A stretch of DNA of 64,000 nucleotides from Candidatus Aalborgicola lynettensis. Its GTDB lineage: Bacteria; Pseudomonadota; Gammaproteobacteria; Burkholderiales; Burkholderiaceae_C. A program made the position numbers and the translations under genes. The notes below the pieces were generated by a model. That model was not told where the DNA came from. It searched no databases and saw only the letters and a list, made by a program, of their open reading frames with translations. The stretch spans positions 124,001 through 188,000 of the forward strand of contig JADJZE010000002.1 in the NCBI GenBank assembly GCA_016719405.1, in the 5' to 3' direction. Shown here in pieces: positions 35,742-43,890 of this stretch (the stretch's first letter is position 1; every line of letters starts with the position of its first letter).

Positions 35742-35789
35742 AAGCTCCACGATTGAGGGCCAAATCGGCCTGTTGCGCTTGTTGGATGT

Positions 35790-35816
35790 GCGCAAGCAGC
35801 TATGAAAAGTGTAGCG
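35790..35816 (+). repeat. dispersed GCGCAAGCAGCTAT repeat, copy 3
   Basis: The full core is followed by GAAAAGT and GTAGCGTTT. It lies in the convergent gap between the nos operon and guaC (35742-35905), which otherwise shows only short inverted repeats. Confidence 0.65.
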
Positions 35817-35905
35817 TTTTGCGGGTATGGCGAAGCGGCCATTCGCCCTGCGCCGCCCCGTAGCAGTCCCGGCGTCTGCAGCAACCACAGCCGCTGCAGC
35901 TGCCC

Positions 35906-36883
35906 TTACATCAACAGATGTTCGCCTGCATTGTCTCCACCCAGGGTCACGTAGTTCACTTTGCGGATATCCATGAGCTTCTTGCCGCCGGCATAACTAA
36001 TAGAGCTTTGAACGTCCTGCTCCATCTCCACTAAAGTCTCGGCCAGTTTGCCTTTGACCGGCTCCAGAATGCGCTTGCCTTCCACGTGTTTGTATTCTCC
36101 CTTGTTGAAGTCGCTGGCCGAGCCGTAATATTCTTTGTACAACTTGCCATCCACTTCCACGGTCTGGCCCGGGCTCTCTTCGTGCCCCGCCAGCATGGAG
36201 CCAATCATCACCATGGTGGCGCCAAAACGGATGCTCTTGGCAATGTCGCCATGTTCGCGGATGCCACCGTCGGCAATGATGGGTTTGGTCGCCACGCGGG
36301 CACACCACTTGAGTGCGCTCAATTGCCAGCCGCCCGTGCCAAAACCGGTTTTGAGTTTGGTGATGCACACCTTTCCCGGGCCAATGCCCACCTTGGTCGC
36401 GTCGGCGCCCCAGTTTTCCAGGTCAATCACGGCCTCGGGTGTGGCGACATTGCCGGCAATCACAAAACTGGATGGCAGTTTTTCTTTGATGTAGCCAATC
36501 ATGTTTTTCACACTGTCTGCATGGCCGTGGGCAATGTCGATGGTGATGTACTCGGGCGTCAAGCCGTGTGCAAGCAGCGTGTCTACGGTGGCGTAGTCGG
36601 GCGGTTTGACGCCCAACGAGATGGATGCAAAGAGGCCGCGCGCCTTCATGTCTTTGACAAACTGCACGTTGTCAAAGTCAAAGCGGTGCATCACATAAAA
36701 GTAGCCGTTTTGTGCCAGCCAGATGCAGATGGACTCGTCCACCACGGTTTTCATGTTGGCAGGCACTACAGGAATGCGGAACTTGCGGCTGCCCAATTCA
36801 ATGCTGGCATCACATTCGGAGCGGCTTTCCACGCGGCATTTGCGGGGCAGCAGCAGGATGTTGTCGTAGTCAAAAATTTCCAT
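35906..36883 (-). CDS. guaC: GMP reductase GuaC (IMPDH/GMPR family)
   Basis: GuaC deaminates GMP reductively to IMP using NADPH, linking guanine and adenine nucleotide pools. The 325-residue product is of the shorter GuaC class. It has DYDNILLLPRKCRVESRSECD at the start, MKTVVDESI, ITIDIAHGHADSV, the catalytic Cys in GIGPGKVCITKLKTGFGTGG (about 175), IIADGGIREHGDIAK and SSISYAGG near the end. Lack of CBS domains and the 325 length separate it from IMP dehydrogenase. The ATG at 36883 has AAGGAG upstream. Its leader contains a terminator and competing helices that could control it. Confidence 0.93.
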   Translation of the reverse strand: MEIFDYDNILLLPRKCRVESRSECDASIELGSRKFRIPVVPANMKTVVDESICIWLAQNGYFYVMHRFDFDNVQFVKDMKARGLFASISLGVKPPDYATVDTLLAHGLTPEYITIDIAHGHADSVKNMIGYIKEKLPSSFVIAGNVATPEAVIDLENWGADATKVGIGPGKVCITKLKTGFGTGGWQLSALKWCARVATKPIIADGGIREHGDIAKSIRFGATMVMIGSMLAGHEESPGQTVEVDGKLYKEYYGSASDFNKGEYKHVEGKRILEPVKGKLAETLVEMEQDVQSSISYAGGKKLMDIRKVNYVTLGGDNAGEHLLM

Positions 36884-36984
36884 GGTTCCAAGCTCCTTCA
36901 GCGGTGATAGGCATGTTGGTGCAGGTGCACAGCGCGGGCGAGTGACCTGTCCCGGTGGGTTTTCCAACACGGGGCGCTTGGAAC
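36884..36984 (-). promoter_or_regulatory. candidate regulatory leader of guaC: anti-start helix versus local hairpin
   Basis: Minus-strand leader: GTTCCAAGC (36984-36976) is perfectly complementary to GCTTGGAAC (36893-36885), which joins the ribosome binding site to the start codon. The same upstream block can instead form a local hairpin, TTCCAA (36983-36978) with TTGGAA (36967-36962). The two pairings exclude each other, as in a riboswitch or thermosensor. Together with the upstream terminator this suggests control after transcription starts. I did not recognise a known riboswitch class. Confidence 0.45.
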
Positions 36985-36994
36985 GGAGTCGGCC

Positions 36995-37042
36995 AAAAAA
37001 AAACCGGCTCCCAATTGCTTGGGCCCGGTGGCGGATTGTATA
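36995..37042 (-). terminator. leader terminator and upstream -10-like box of guaC
   Basis: Minus strand: ACCGG...CCGGT with an inner CCCAA/TTGGG stem (37029-37003) is followed by a run of nine T (37003-36995), a strong intrinsic terminator 110 bases before the guaC start. Just upstream, TACAAT/TATACA (37042-37035) could be a -10. No good -35 is visible. If that promoter is real, transcription meets the terminator at once. Confidence 0.55.
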
Positions 37043-37307
37043 CACATTTGCATGAGAGATCGCACGGCAAAACGCGTGAATGCGCACGCACGCTGCCATG
37101 GGCTGCGGCAAAAAGCCGAGGCACACGCTGTATGGTATGTAAAGCGAAGTGACCCCGGTCCATGTTGCCATTGGATCCAAGTGCTGCACGATTCCGGCAA
37201 GTTCTGGCGGTGTACAAGCTGGTCAAAACCCGTCAGCCCTTGCCATGCCCGGCTTTATGGGATTGAATCGCCTTATCCGCCCTCCACTCCAGAGCCAGGG
37301 AGCCAGC

Positions 37308-38888
37308 ATGGGAATTCTGTCCAAAATTCTGCTCACCTTTATTCTCTGCTTCGGGTTGATGGCTGGCATCAGTTTGGCCCTGTTGCAGCACAGCCTGGGC
37401 CAAAGCTACAGCGCAATCGAGCGCCGCGAACTGAGTGCACACATGGGCCGTGTGGTGCAAAGCCTGGAGGCCGACCTGGCCCATTTGCAGAGTCTGACCC
37501 GTGACTGGTCGGTGTGGACCGACATGTACAACTATGTGCGCCAACCCGACCCTGCCTGGGCCAGAGAAAACATCGGTCTGCAATCGATGGAGCCTGCCAA
37601 TTTGTCCCTGGTCATGGTCTACAACGGCAAGGGTGAACCGGTCTCCATGGACACCCGCAACCGCCAGGGTGGCACGCTGACACTACCCCATTTGCTAACT
37701 GGACCCTACGCCGACTGGTTCAAAGAAGTATCCAAAGAAAGCCGCTGCGGCCTCATGAACAGCGATGCGGGCCTGATGCTGATGTGCAAGGCCAATATCA
37801 CCCGATCCGATTCCAGTGGCGATTTGGTGGGCTCCGTGGTGCTGGGGCGCCTGCTGGACAACTACTTCATTTCGAAACTGCGCGAACAAACCAGGCTGCC
37901 GTTTAACGTCCAGGCGGGGCAAACCATGCCACCGGGGTTGACGCAGTGGTCAGGCACCGTCACCCCCGGCCCCTTGGGTGGAGGCGATTTTTGGACACAG
38001 CACGAACCCAACGTCTACCACCTGTACTATGGTTTACAAGACCTGCTGGGGAAAAACATCGGCAAGATTGCGCTGGATGTCTCACGCGAAGTGCATGAAG
38101 AGGGTGAAAAACTGTTCTCCCAAATGCGCCGACAGCTCCTGTGGACGGCGTTGGTCACCGCGATCTTGTTGACCCTGGTGGTGCACTTGATGCTGATTCG
38201 TCGGCTGCGCCAGTTCACCACGGAGCTGGTGCAACTGACCCAAATATCAAATTGGGGCGCCCGCATCCGCATTGCCGGACGCGACGAACTCGGCACCCTG
38301 TCTGACAAGGTCAACACCTTGCTGGGCGTGATTGAATCCCAGATGGAAACACTGGAGACACTCACCATTACCGACGCCCTGACCGGACTGTCCAACCGGC
38401 GCGCCTTTGATACCCGTCTGGCGCTGGAGTATGCCCGCTCGCAACGTGAGCAGCAGCCCTTGGCCATGTTGATGCTCGATGTGGACCACTTCAAGCGTTA
38501 CAACGACCACTACGGTCACCCCGGAGGCGACGCCGCGTTGCAGGCGCTGGCACAAGTGCTGCAACTGTCGGTTTGCCGTGCCTCTGACCTGGTGGCGCGG
38601 CTGGGCGGCGAAGAGTTCGCCGTGTTGGCCCCGGAAACCGACGCCGCCGGTGCAACCGCCCTGGCCGAACGGGTACGCGCCACCCTGCGCGAGCGCGCCA
38701 TTGCCCACGCAGACTCCCCGGTTGGGCCGCTGATGACGGTCAGCATTGGCATCGCCCTTGCAGTGGTTGACCAGGAAACGCCAAGCGCTTTTGTCCAGCG
38801 GGCCGATCAGGCGCTCTACCGCGCCAAGCACAATGGACGCGACCGTGCCTTTTGCGACGCAGTAGACAGCATGCTTACCGGTCGTTAA
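37308..38888 (+). CDS. membrane-bound diguanylate cyclase with CHASE4-type sensor
   Basis: Predicted cyclic di-GMP synthase of 526 residues: membrane helix (about 3-25), periplasmic CHASE4-like domain with TRDWSVWTDMYNYV (about 60-75), second helix (about 280-300), HAMP-like region and a C-terminal GGDEF domain. The active-site motif is GGEEF (about 433). The inhibitory I-site RASD lies five residues before it, so product inhibition is likely. There is no EAL domain, unlike the related protein at 10-12.4 kb. The ATG at 37308 has AGGGAG upstream. It is divergent from guaC and convergent with the transglycosylase gene. Confidence 0.92.
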   Translation: MGILSKILLTFILCFGLMAGISLALLQHSLGQSYSAIERRELSAHMGRVVQSLEADLAHLQSLTRDWSVWTDMYNYVRQPDPAWARENIGLQSMEPANLSLVMVYNGKGEPVSMDTRNRQGGTLTLPHLLTGPYADWFKEVSKESRCGLMNSDAGLMLMCKANITRSDSSGDLVGSVVLGRLLDNYFISKLREQTRLPFNVQAGQTMPPGLTQWSGTVTPGPLGGGDFWTQHEPNVYHLYYGLQDLLGKNIGKIALDVSREVHEEGEKLFSQMRRQLLWTALVTAILLTLVVHLMLIRRLRQFTTELVQLTQISNWGARIRIAGRDELGTLSDKVNTLLGVIESQMETLETLTITDALTGLSNRRAFDTRLALEYARSQREQQPLAMLMLDVDHFKRYNDHYGHPGGDAALQALAQVLQLSVCRASDLVARLGGEEFAVLAPETDAAGATALAERVRATLRERAIAHADSPVGPLMTVSIGIALAVVDQETPSAFVQRADQALYRAKHNGRDRAFCDAVDSMLTGR

Positions 38889-38925
38889 CAATCGCAGCGA
38901 CGGCCCCGTGAGATTGGCGTCGCGC

Positions 38926-39549
38926 TTACCCCGGTCGGTCTACGAACTGCCAATTGCGCTGGTTGGCGAACACCGCATTCGGGTATTGGGGCTTTCCGCG
39001 CGAGCCGTTGTAGCGGCCCAATGCCATGTACAAATCACCCCGCTCGCGGTCGATGTAATGGCGCAAAATCACGCAGCCAAAACGCAGATTGGTCTGCATG
39101 TGAAACAGCTTGCCCCCATCGCCATCGCCCAAAACACGGGTCCAAAACGGCATAACCTGCATGTAGCCACGCGCCCCTGCACTGCTCACCGCAAACTTGC
39201 GAAAACCACTCTCCACCTGAATCAAGCCCAACACCAAGTCCACATCCAGCCCGGCGCGCTTGCTCTCGTACCACACGGTTTGGAGAAATTCTTTACGAAC
39301 TTCCAGCTCCGGTTTTTTCTTTTTGAGCCGCTCGCTCATGGTGCCCAGCCAGCGCAGGTATTTCAGGCGGGCCTCGGTGCTGGCAAACTCCGGCACGGGG
39401 GGCGCAGCATTGCCAATGGCCGAGCTCAGAGCGGTACGTACTGAATCAATCAGCGGCTCTTCAGCCTGCCGACCGGCCCACGCACGCTCCTGAAACAGGA
39501 GCTGCCCACACACGGCCATTGCGGCCTGAAGGCCCAAACGCCTTGACAT
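38926..39549 (-). CDS. lytic transglycosylase (SLT domain)
   Basis: This is a periplasmic or exported murein-cleaving enzyme. The 207-residue product has an N-terminal signal-like segment (RLGLQAAMAVCGQLLFQERAWA), a lysine-rich middle and an SLT domain with the catalytic Glu in LIQVESGF (about 119). The following motifs are SSAGARGYMQVMPFW and ALGRYNGSRGKPQYPN, typical of MltE/Slt-type C-terminal domains. The ATG at 39549 is preferred. An upstream start at 39636 would reach into the proS-linked gap. It lies 93 bases after proS on the same strand, a common pairing in this family of bacteria. Confidence 0.9.
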   Translation of the reverse strand: MSRRLGLQAAMAVCGQLLFQERAWAGRQAEEPLIDSVRTALSSAIGNAAPPVPEFASTEARLKYLRWLGTMSERLKKKKPELEVRKEFLQTVWYESKRAGLDVDLVLGLIQVESGFRKFAVSSAGARGYMQVMPFWTRVLGDGDGGKLFHMQTNLRFGCVILRHYIDRERGDLYMALGRYNGSRGKPQYPNAVFANQRNWQFVDRPG

Positions 39550-39642
39550 TTTCAGCTTTGGCAGGGTGGAGAAAGGTGTGGGAGGCGCCACCTCCCGGAT
39601 TGACACCTGCTGCACTGAATCCAGGTCGTGGCGCAAACCCGC

Positions 39643-41424
39643 TCAGGCCTGTACTTTGGCCAGCAACATATCCCGTACTTCGGCAACGGCAACCTTCGTC
39701 GCGGCCGCATCACGGCGGTGCTGGTACTCCACCTGCCCTTCCTTGAGCGCACGGTCACCGATGGTGACGCGGTGGGGCACACCAATCAGCTCCCAATCGG
39801 CAAACATGGCGCCGGGGCGCTCGTTGCGGTCGTCCAGCATCACGTCCACACCGGCAGCCAGCAACTCGGCGTACAGCGTGTCGGCAGCGGCCTTGACCTC
39901 GGGGAAACGGTCTGGGCTGATGGGGCAAATCACCACCGTAAAGGGCGCCAGCGCGTCGGGCCAGATGATGCCTTTGTCATCGTGATTCTGCTCAATGGCG
40001 GCAGCGGGCAGGCGGGTGATGCCAATGCCGTAACAGCCCATTTCCATGAACTGGGGCTTGCCGTTCACATCCAGGAAGGTGGCGTTCATGGCCTTGCTGT
40101 ATTTGGTGCCCAGGTAAAACACGTGGCCGACTTCGATGCCCCGCTCAATGGCCAGCACGCCCTTGCCGTCCGGAGACAGGTCACCGGCCACCACGTTGCG
40201 AAGATCAGCCACCCTATCGGGTTCAGGCAGGTCACGGCCCCAGTTCACGCCGCGGATGTGAAAGTCTTCGGCATTGGCACCGCAAATCCAGTCGGCCATC
40301 ACGGCCACTTCGCGGTCGGCGATGATCTTGAGCGCTCCGGTCGTATGCGGTGCCTTGGACTTCGCGACCGAATCCGCTACCAAATTCAATGGTCCGAGGT
40401 AGCCCGGCTTGCAACCAAAGTAGGCCTCAATCTCGTCCACGGTAGCAAAACGGAACTCGGCCAAGCCGGGCAGTTTGCCCACCTTGACTTCGTTCATGTC
40501 GTGGTCACCGCGCAGCAGCAGCAGCCAGACCTGAGTCTTGGTGACGTTGCCCTTGTCGTCCTTGGCATCGGTAGCCAGCACCAAGGATTTGACGGTGGTA
40601 GCGAGCGCAACCCCCAGCAAAGCCGCCACGTCTTCGCAGGTACTCTTACCCGGAGTTGCTATCTTTTCCATAGCTGCTTGCGCTGGTCCCCTGGGCGCAG
40701 AAGGCGCAAAAGCCTCTGCTTTTTCCATGTTGGCGGCGTACTCGCTGCCCGGGCAGTAGACGATGGCGTCTTCACCAGTCGCGGCAATCACCTGAAATTC
40801 CTCGCTCAAGTCTCCACCAATCGCACCGCTGTCGGCGGCTACGGCCCGGTAACGCAAACCGAAGCGGTCAAAAATCTTGCGGTAGGCACCGGCCATGACC
40901 TGGTAGCTGGCTTTGGCCGAATCCTGGTCACGGTCGAAGCTGTAGGCGTCTTTCATGGTGAATTCGCGCCCACGCATCAGGCCAAAACGCGGGCGGCGTT
41001 CGTCGCGGAACTTGGTCTGAATCTGATAAAAATTCTTGGGCAGTTGCTTGTAACTCTTGATTTCCTGGCGGGCGATGTCGGTCACCACCTCTTCACTGGT
41101 GGGCTGTACCACAAAGTCGCGGTCATGGCGGTCCTTGATGCGCAACAACTCGGGCCCCATCTTCTCGAAGCGCCCGGTTTCTTGCCACAGCTCGGCTGGC
41201 TGCACCACGGGCATGGTCATCTCCACAGCCCCGGCACGGTTCATCTCTTCGCGCACGATGGCCTCCACCTTGCGGATCACGCGCAGCCCCATGGGCATAT
41301 AGGTGTAAATGCCAGCGCCGAGCTTTTTGATCATGCCAGCGCGCATCATCAGCTTGTGGCTGGCCACTTCCGCGTCCGTGGGGGCTTCTTTGAGGGTGGA
41401 AATGAGGAATTGGGATGCTTTCAT
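39643..41424 (-). CDS. proS: prolyl-tRNA synthetase ProS
   Basis: ProS charges tRNA-Pro. The product is 593 residues, of the bacterial type with an INS editing domain between motifs 2 and 3. It begins MKASQFLISTLKEAPTDAE and has motif 2 around FRDERRPRFGLMRGREFTMKDAYSF (about 140-165). Also seen are GAIGGDLSEEFQ, the INS segment with GKSTCEDVAALLG, motif 3 CYGIGITRL (about 440) and the anticodon-binding C-terminal domain. Around residue 250 (GPAQAAMEKIATPG) the coding sequence is supplied in frame by a dispersed repeat copy, in a loop at the edge of the editing domain. That makes it somewhat longer than the 572-residue E. coli enzyme. Confidence 0.96.
   Translation of the reverse strand: MKASQFLISTLKEAPTDAEVASHKLMMRAGMIKKLGAGIYTYMPMGLRVIRKVEAIVREEMNRAGAVEMTMPVVQPAELWQETGRFEKMGPELLRIKDRHDRDFVVQPTSEEVVTDIARQEIKSYKQLPKNFYQIQTKFRDERRPRFGLMRGREFTMKDAYSFDRDQDSAKASYQVMAGAYRKIFDRFGLRYRAVAADSGAIGGDLSEEFQVIAATGEDAIVYCPGSEYAANMEKAEAFAPSAPRGPAQAAMEKIATPGKSTCEDVAALLGVALATTVKSLVLATDAKDDKGNVTKTQVWLLLLRGDHDMNEVKVGKLPGLAEFRFATVDEIEAYFGCKPGYLGPLNLVADSVAKSKAPHTTGALKIIADREVAVMADWICGANAEDFHIRGVNWGRDLPEPDRVADLRNVVAGDLSPDGKGVLAIERGIEVGHVFYLGTKYSKAMNATFLDVNGKPQFMEMGCYGIGITRLPAAAIEQNHDDKGIIWPDALAPFTVVICPISPDRFPEVKAAADTLYAELLAAGVDVMLDDRNERPGAMFADWELIGVPHRVTIGDRALKEGQVEYQHRRDAAATKVAVAEVRDMLLAKVQA
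40657..40684 (-). repeat. dispersed GCGCAAGCAGCTAT repeat, copy 4, inside proS
   Basis: The core, read on the minus strand in the same direction as proS, is followed by GGAAAAGATAGCAAC. It keeps the proS frame open and encodes AQAAMEKIA. Position: boundary of the INS domain. Confidence 0.6.
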
Positions 41425-41459
41425 GGCGGAACCTGGGAAACTACCGATGTTTTCGGCCC

Positions 41460-41487
41460 TTGATACCCAGCATTGGCTGTGCATAAT
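41460..41487 (+). promoter_or_regulatory. sigma70-type promoter of rppH
   Basis: TTGATA at 41460-41465 and CATAAT at 41482-41487, spacing 16, lie 30 bases upstream of the rppH ATG in the divergent proS-rppH gap. Confidence 0.55.
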
Positions 41488-41516
41488 GGACGAAGTTAAA
41501 AAATTGGGGTTTGATT

Positions 41517-42155
41517 ATGCTTGACCGGGACGGCTTCCGACCCAATGTCGGCATCATCCTGCTCAATCAGAAAAATCAGGTATTTTGGGGCAAACGCATA
41601 CGGACCCATTCGTGGCAGTTTCCGCAAGGCGGCATTGACCGGGGTGAAACCCCCGAGCAGGCCATGATCCGCGAACTGCACGAAGAGGTGGGGCTCTTGC
41701 GAGAACACATCCATATTGTTGCCCGTACCCGAGACTGGTTGCGCTACGAGGTGCCGGACCGCTACATCCGACGCGATGCACGCGGACATTACAAAGGCCA
41801 GAAACAAATCTGGTTTTTACTGCAATTGATTGGTCACGACTGGGATTTGAACCTGCGTGCCACCAATCACCCGGAGTTTGACGCTTGGCGCTGGAACGAC
41901 TATTGGGTACCGCTGGATTCCGTGGTGGAGTTCAAACGCGGTGTCTACGAGACCGCCTTGATCGAACTGGCGCGCTATTTGCCGCGCCATGAACCGCATG
42001 GTCGGTTTTTGCGACAAGGTACGCGCCCCCGGGATGGCGGGCAAAATATGCCTGCGCCACTGCAACACGCAAGTGATTCATCGGATACGTCAACACCCAG
42101 TCCCGTTAACGATGTAAAAACGGCGCTACCCCCTTCGCACGATGCTGCAAAGTAG
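41517..42155 (+). CDS. rppH: RNA pyrophosphohydrolase RppH
   Basis: RppH removes pyrophosphate from the 5' triphosphate end of mRNA and starts RNase E-dependent decay. The 212-residue protein opens MLDRDGFRPNVGIILLN, the family start. It has the Nudix box GGIDRGETPEQAMIRELHEEVGL (about 38-60), GQKQIWFLLQL and the conserved FDAWRWNDYW (about 120). The last 60 residues form a polar, low-complexity tail found in betaproteobacterial RppH. A TTG two codons upstream is also open. It overlaps the following CNP1-like gene by 14 bases. Confidence 0.94.
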   Translation: MLDRDGFRPNVGIILLNQKNQVFWGKRIRTHSWQFPQGGIDRGETPEQAMIRELHEEVGLLREHIHIVARTRDWLRYEVPDRYIRRDARGHYKGQKQIWFLLQLIGHDWDLNLRATNHPEFDAWRWNDYWVPLDSVVEFKRGVYETALIELARYLPRHEPHGRFLRQGTRPRDGGQNMPAPLQHASDSSDTSTPSPVNDVKTALPPSHDAAK

Positions 42156-42639
42156 TCGATCCCATTGGTTGGTGCTGGCACTGTGGGCCAGCGTTGCCGC
42201 TGCGCAAACCGCACCGCCCCTGCCCGAGTGGGTGGAAGAAAAACCCATGGTACCACCCGCCTTTGCCACCGATCAACTCATCCCCATCGAGATGCCGCGT
42301 TATGTGTCGGTCGACGTCGGAGTGGACCCGGCCACGATCACGGTCAGTACCGACCGTGTGGTGCGGTATGTGGTGGTGATGCGCAATGCCTCGGGCGCCA
42401 GTAGCGCTGCTTATGAAGGCCTGCGCTGCACTACCGATGAAGTAAAAACCTACGCGCGATTCGGTGCTGCAGGGCAATGGGTGGCGGTTAAAGAGCCCGA
42501 ATGGAAACCGATCAACGGCAACATGCCCTCCAAACATGCCTTTGCCATTGCACGCCAGGGTGCATGCGACGCCCATCTCAGCAGCAACCGCGAAGAAACA
42601 ATCAGACTGCTCAAGCAGCGTCAGCGCATCCCACGCTGA
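42142..42639 (+). CDS. CNP1-like exported protein
   Basis: The 165-residue product has a cleavable signal peptide (HWLVLALWASVAAAQ, about residues 8-22). Its mature part carries YVSVDVGVDPATITVSTDRVVRYVVVMRNASGASSAAYEGLRC, TDEVKTYARFG and KEPEWKPI, the pattern of the CNP1-like family (DUF of unknown role, common in betaproteobacteria). The two cysteines (about residues 94 and 149) could form a disulfide. It overlaps rppH by 14 bases and converges on proB, where 59 bases separate the stops. Confidence 0.8.
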   Translation: MLQSSRSHWLVLALWASVAAAQTAPPLPEWVEEKPMVPPAFATDQLIPIEMPRYVSVDVGVDPATITVSTDRVVRYVVVMRNASGASSAAYEGLRCTTDEVKTYARFGAAGQWVAVKEPEWKPINGNMPSKHAFAIARQGACDAHLSSNREETIRLLKQRQRIPR

Positions 42640-42698
42640 CCGTCATCCGCGCGAGGTCTGCGCCCCATCGCATGCGGGCTGTTTCACGCCAACCGGGC

Positions 42699-43835
42699 TC
42701 ATCGGGCCAGCACCATGTTGTCGCGGTGCAGCATTTCCGGTTCACCGGCATAACCCAGCATTTTTTCGATGTCTGTAGAAGGTTTGCGGCACAGCAAGCG
42801 TGCCTCCGCACTGGCATAGTTGGCCAGACCGCGTGCAATTTCAATACCGCGTTCATCACGCACGGCGATGACGTCACCCCGTGAAAAATCCCCTTCAACC
42901 TGCACCATACCGATGGGCAACAGGCTTTTTCCTTCCTCGCGCACCTTGGTGGCAGCGCCCGCATCCACCACAACGGAGCCGCGCAATTGCAAATGGTCGG
43001 CAATCCACTGCTTGCGGGCCTGGGTTTTTTGGGTGGGTGCCACGAGCAAGGTGCCAATGGACTCGCCCTGCGTCAGGCGCATCAACACATCAGGCTCGCG
43101 GCCCCAGGCAATCACCGTGGAGGCGCCCGAACCGGCGGCCCGCTTGGCGGCCAGAATTTTGGTAATCATTCCGCCGCGACCGATGCTGGAGCCGGCACCA
43201 CCGGCCATGGTTTCCAGTTCGGCACTGCCCGCTTGCGCCTGCGACACAAACTGTGCTGACGCGTCTTTGCGGGGATCGGCGGTGTACAAACCTTTTTGAT
43301 CGGTAAGGATGACCAGGGCATCCGCTTCCACCAGATTCGCCACCAAAGCGCCCAAGGTGTCGTTGTCGCCAAACTTGATTTCGTCGTTCACAACGGTGTC
43401 GTTTTCGTTGATGACCGGAACTACCCCGAGCTTCAGCAAGGTCAGCAGTGTGGAGCGCGCATTAAGGTAACGCTCACGGTCCGCCAGGTCAGCGTGCGTC
43501 AACAGCACCTGGGCACTACCCAAACCGTTGAGTTTGAGCTTGGTTTCGTACATCTGGGCCAAGCCCATCTGCCCTACCGCCGCTGCGGCCTGCAGTTCTT
43601 GAATGGCATGGGGCCGCACGGTCCAGCCCAAGCGCTTCATGCCCTCGGCAATGGCACCGCTGGAGACCATGATGATTTCACGCCCGCCACGGATTAACTG
43701 AGCCATCTGGCGGCACCACTCGCCAATGGCCGCTTCATCAAGACCACGACCCTCATTGGTCACCAGGCTGGAGCCGACCTTGACAACGATGCGCTTGGCA
43801 TCACGTAACACCGTTACATTGGAAATTTGCGTCAT
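42699..43835 (-). CDS. proB: glutamate 5-kinase ProB
   Basis: ProB phosphorylates glutamate, the first step in proline synthesis, and is inhibited by proline. The 378-residue protein has the amino-acid kinase domain with IVVKVGSSLV (about 15), VSSGAIAEGMKRLG (about 57), INENDTV (about 140) and KFGDNDTLGALVANL (about 154). A C-terminal PUA domain (about 280-378) is also present. Length is normal. It follows obgE by 55 bases, and that gap holds a dispersed repeat copy. The conserved order rplU-rpmA-obgE-proB is kept. Confidence 0.96.
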   Translation of the reverse strand: MTQISNVTVLRDAKRIVVKVGSSLVTNEGRGLDEAAIGEWCRQMAQLIRGGREIIMVSSGAIAEGMKRLGWTVRPHAIQELQAAAAVGQMGLAQMYETKLKLNGLGSAQVLLTHADLADRERYLNARSTLLTLLKLGVVPVINENDTVVNDEIKFGDNDTLGALVANLVEADALVILTDQKGLYTADPRKDASAQFVSQAQAGSAELETMAGGAGSSIGRGGMITKILAAKRAAGSGASTVIAWGREPDVLMRLTQGESIGTLLVAPTQKTQARKQWIADHLQLRGSVVVDAGAATKVREEGKSLLPIGMVQVEGDFSRGDVIAVRDERGIEIARGLANYASAEARLLCRKPSTDIEKMLGYAGEPEMLHRDNMVLAR

Positions 43836-43861
43836 TTTGACCTCTTACGCCCGCCCATCAG

Positions 43862-43890
43862 GCGCAAGCAGCTACTATTTTGATAGTAAA
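43862..43890 (+). repeat. dispersed GCGCAAGCAGCTAT repeat, copy 5
   Basis: GCGCAAGCAGCTA is followed by the short palindrome ACTATTTTGATAGT, in the obgE-proB gap. The 14-base palindrome suggests a small hairpin at the RNA level. Confidence 0.6.

Noticed and set aside
35906..36883. IMP dehydrogenase (guaB)
   Set aside because: The length of 325 residues, lack of CBS domains and the KVCITKLKTGFGTGG context fit GMP reductase.
39628..41463. 611-codon open frame opposite proS
   Set aside because: It exactly shadows proS and has no recognisable domain. Synthetase motifs on the minus strand are unmistakable.
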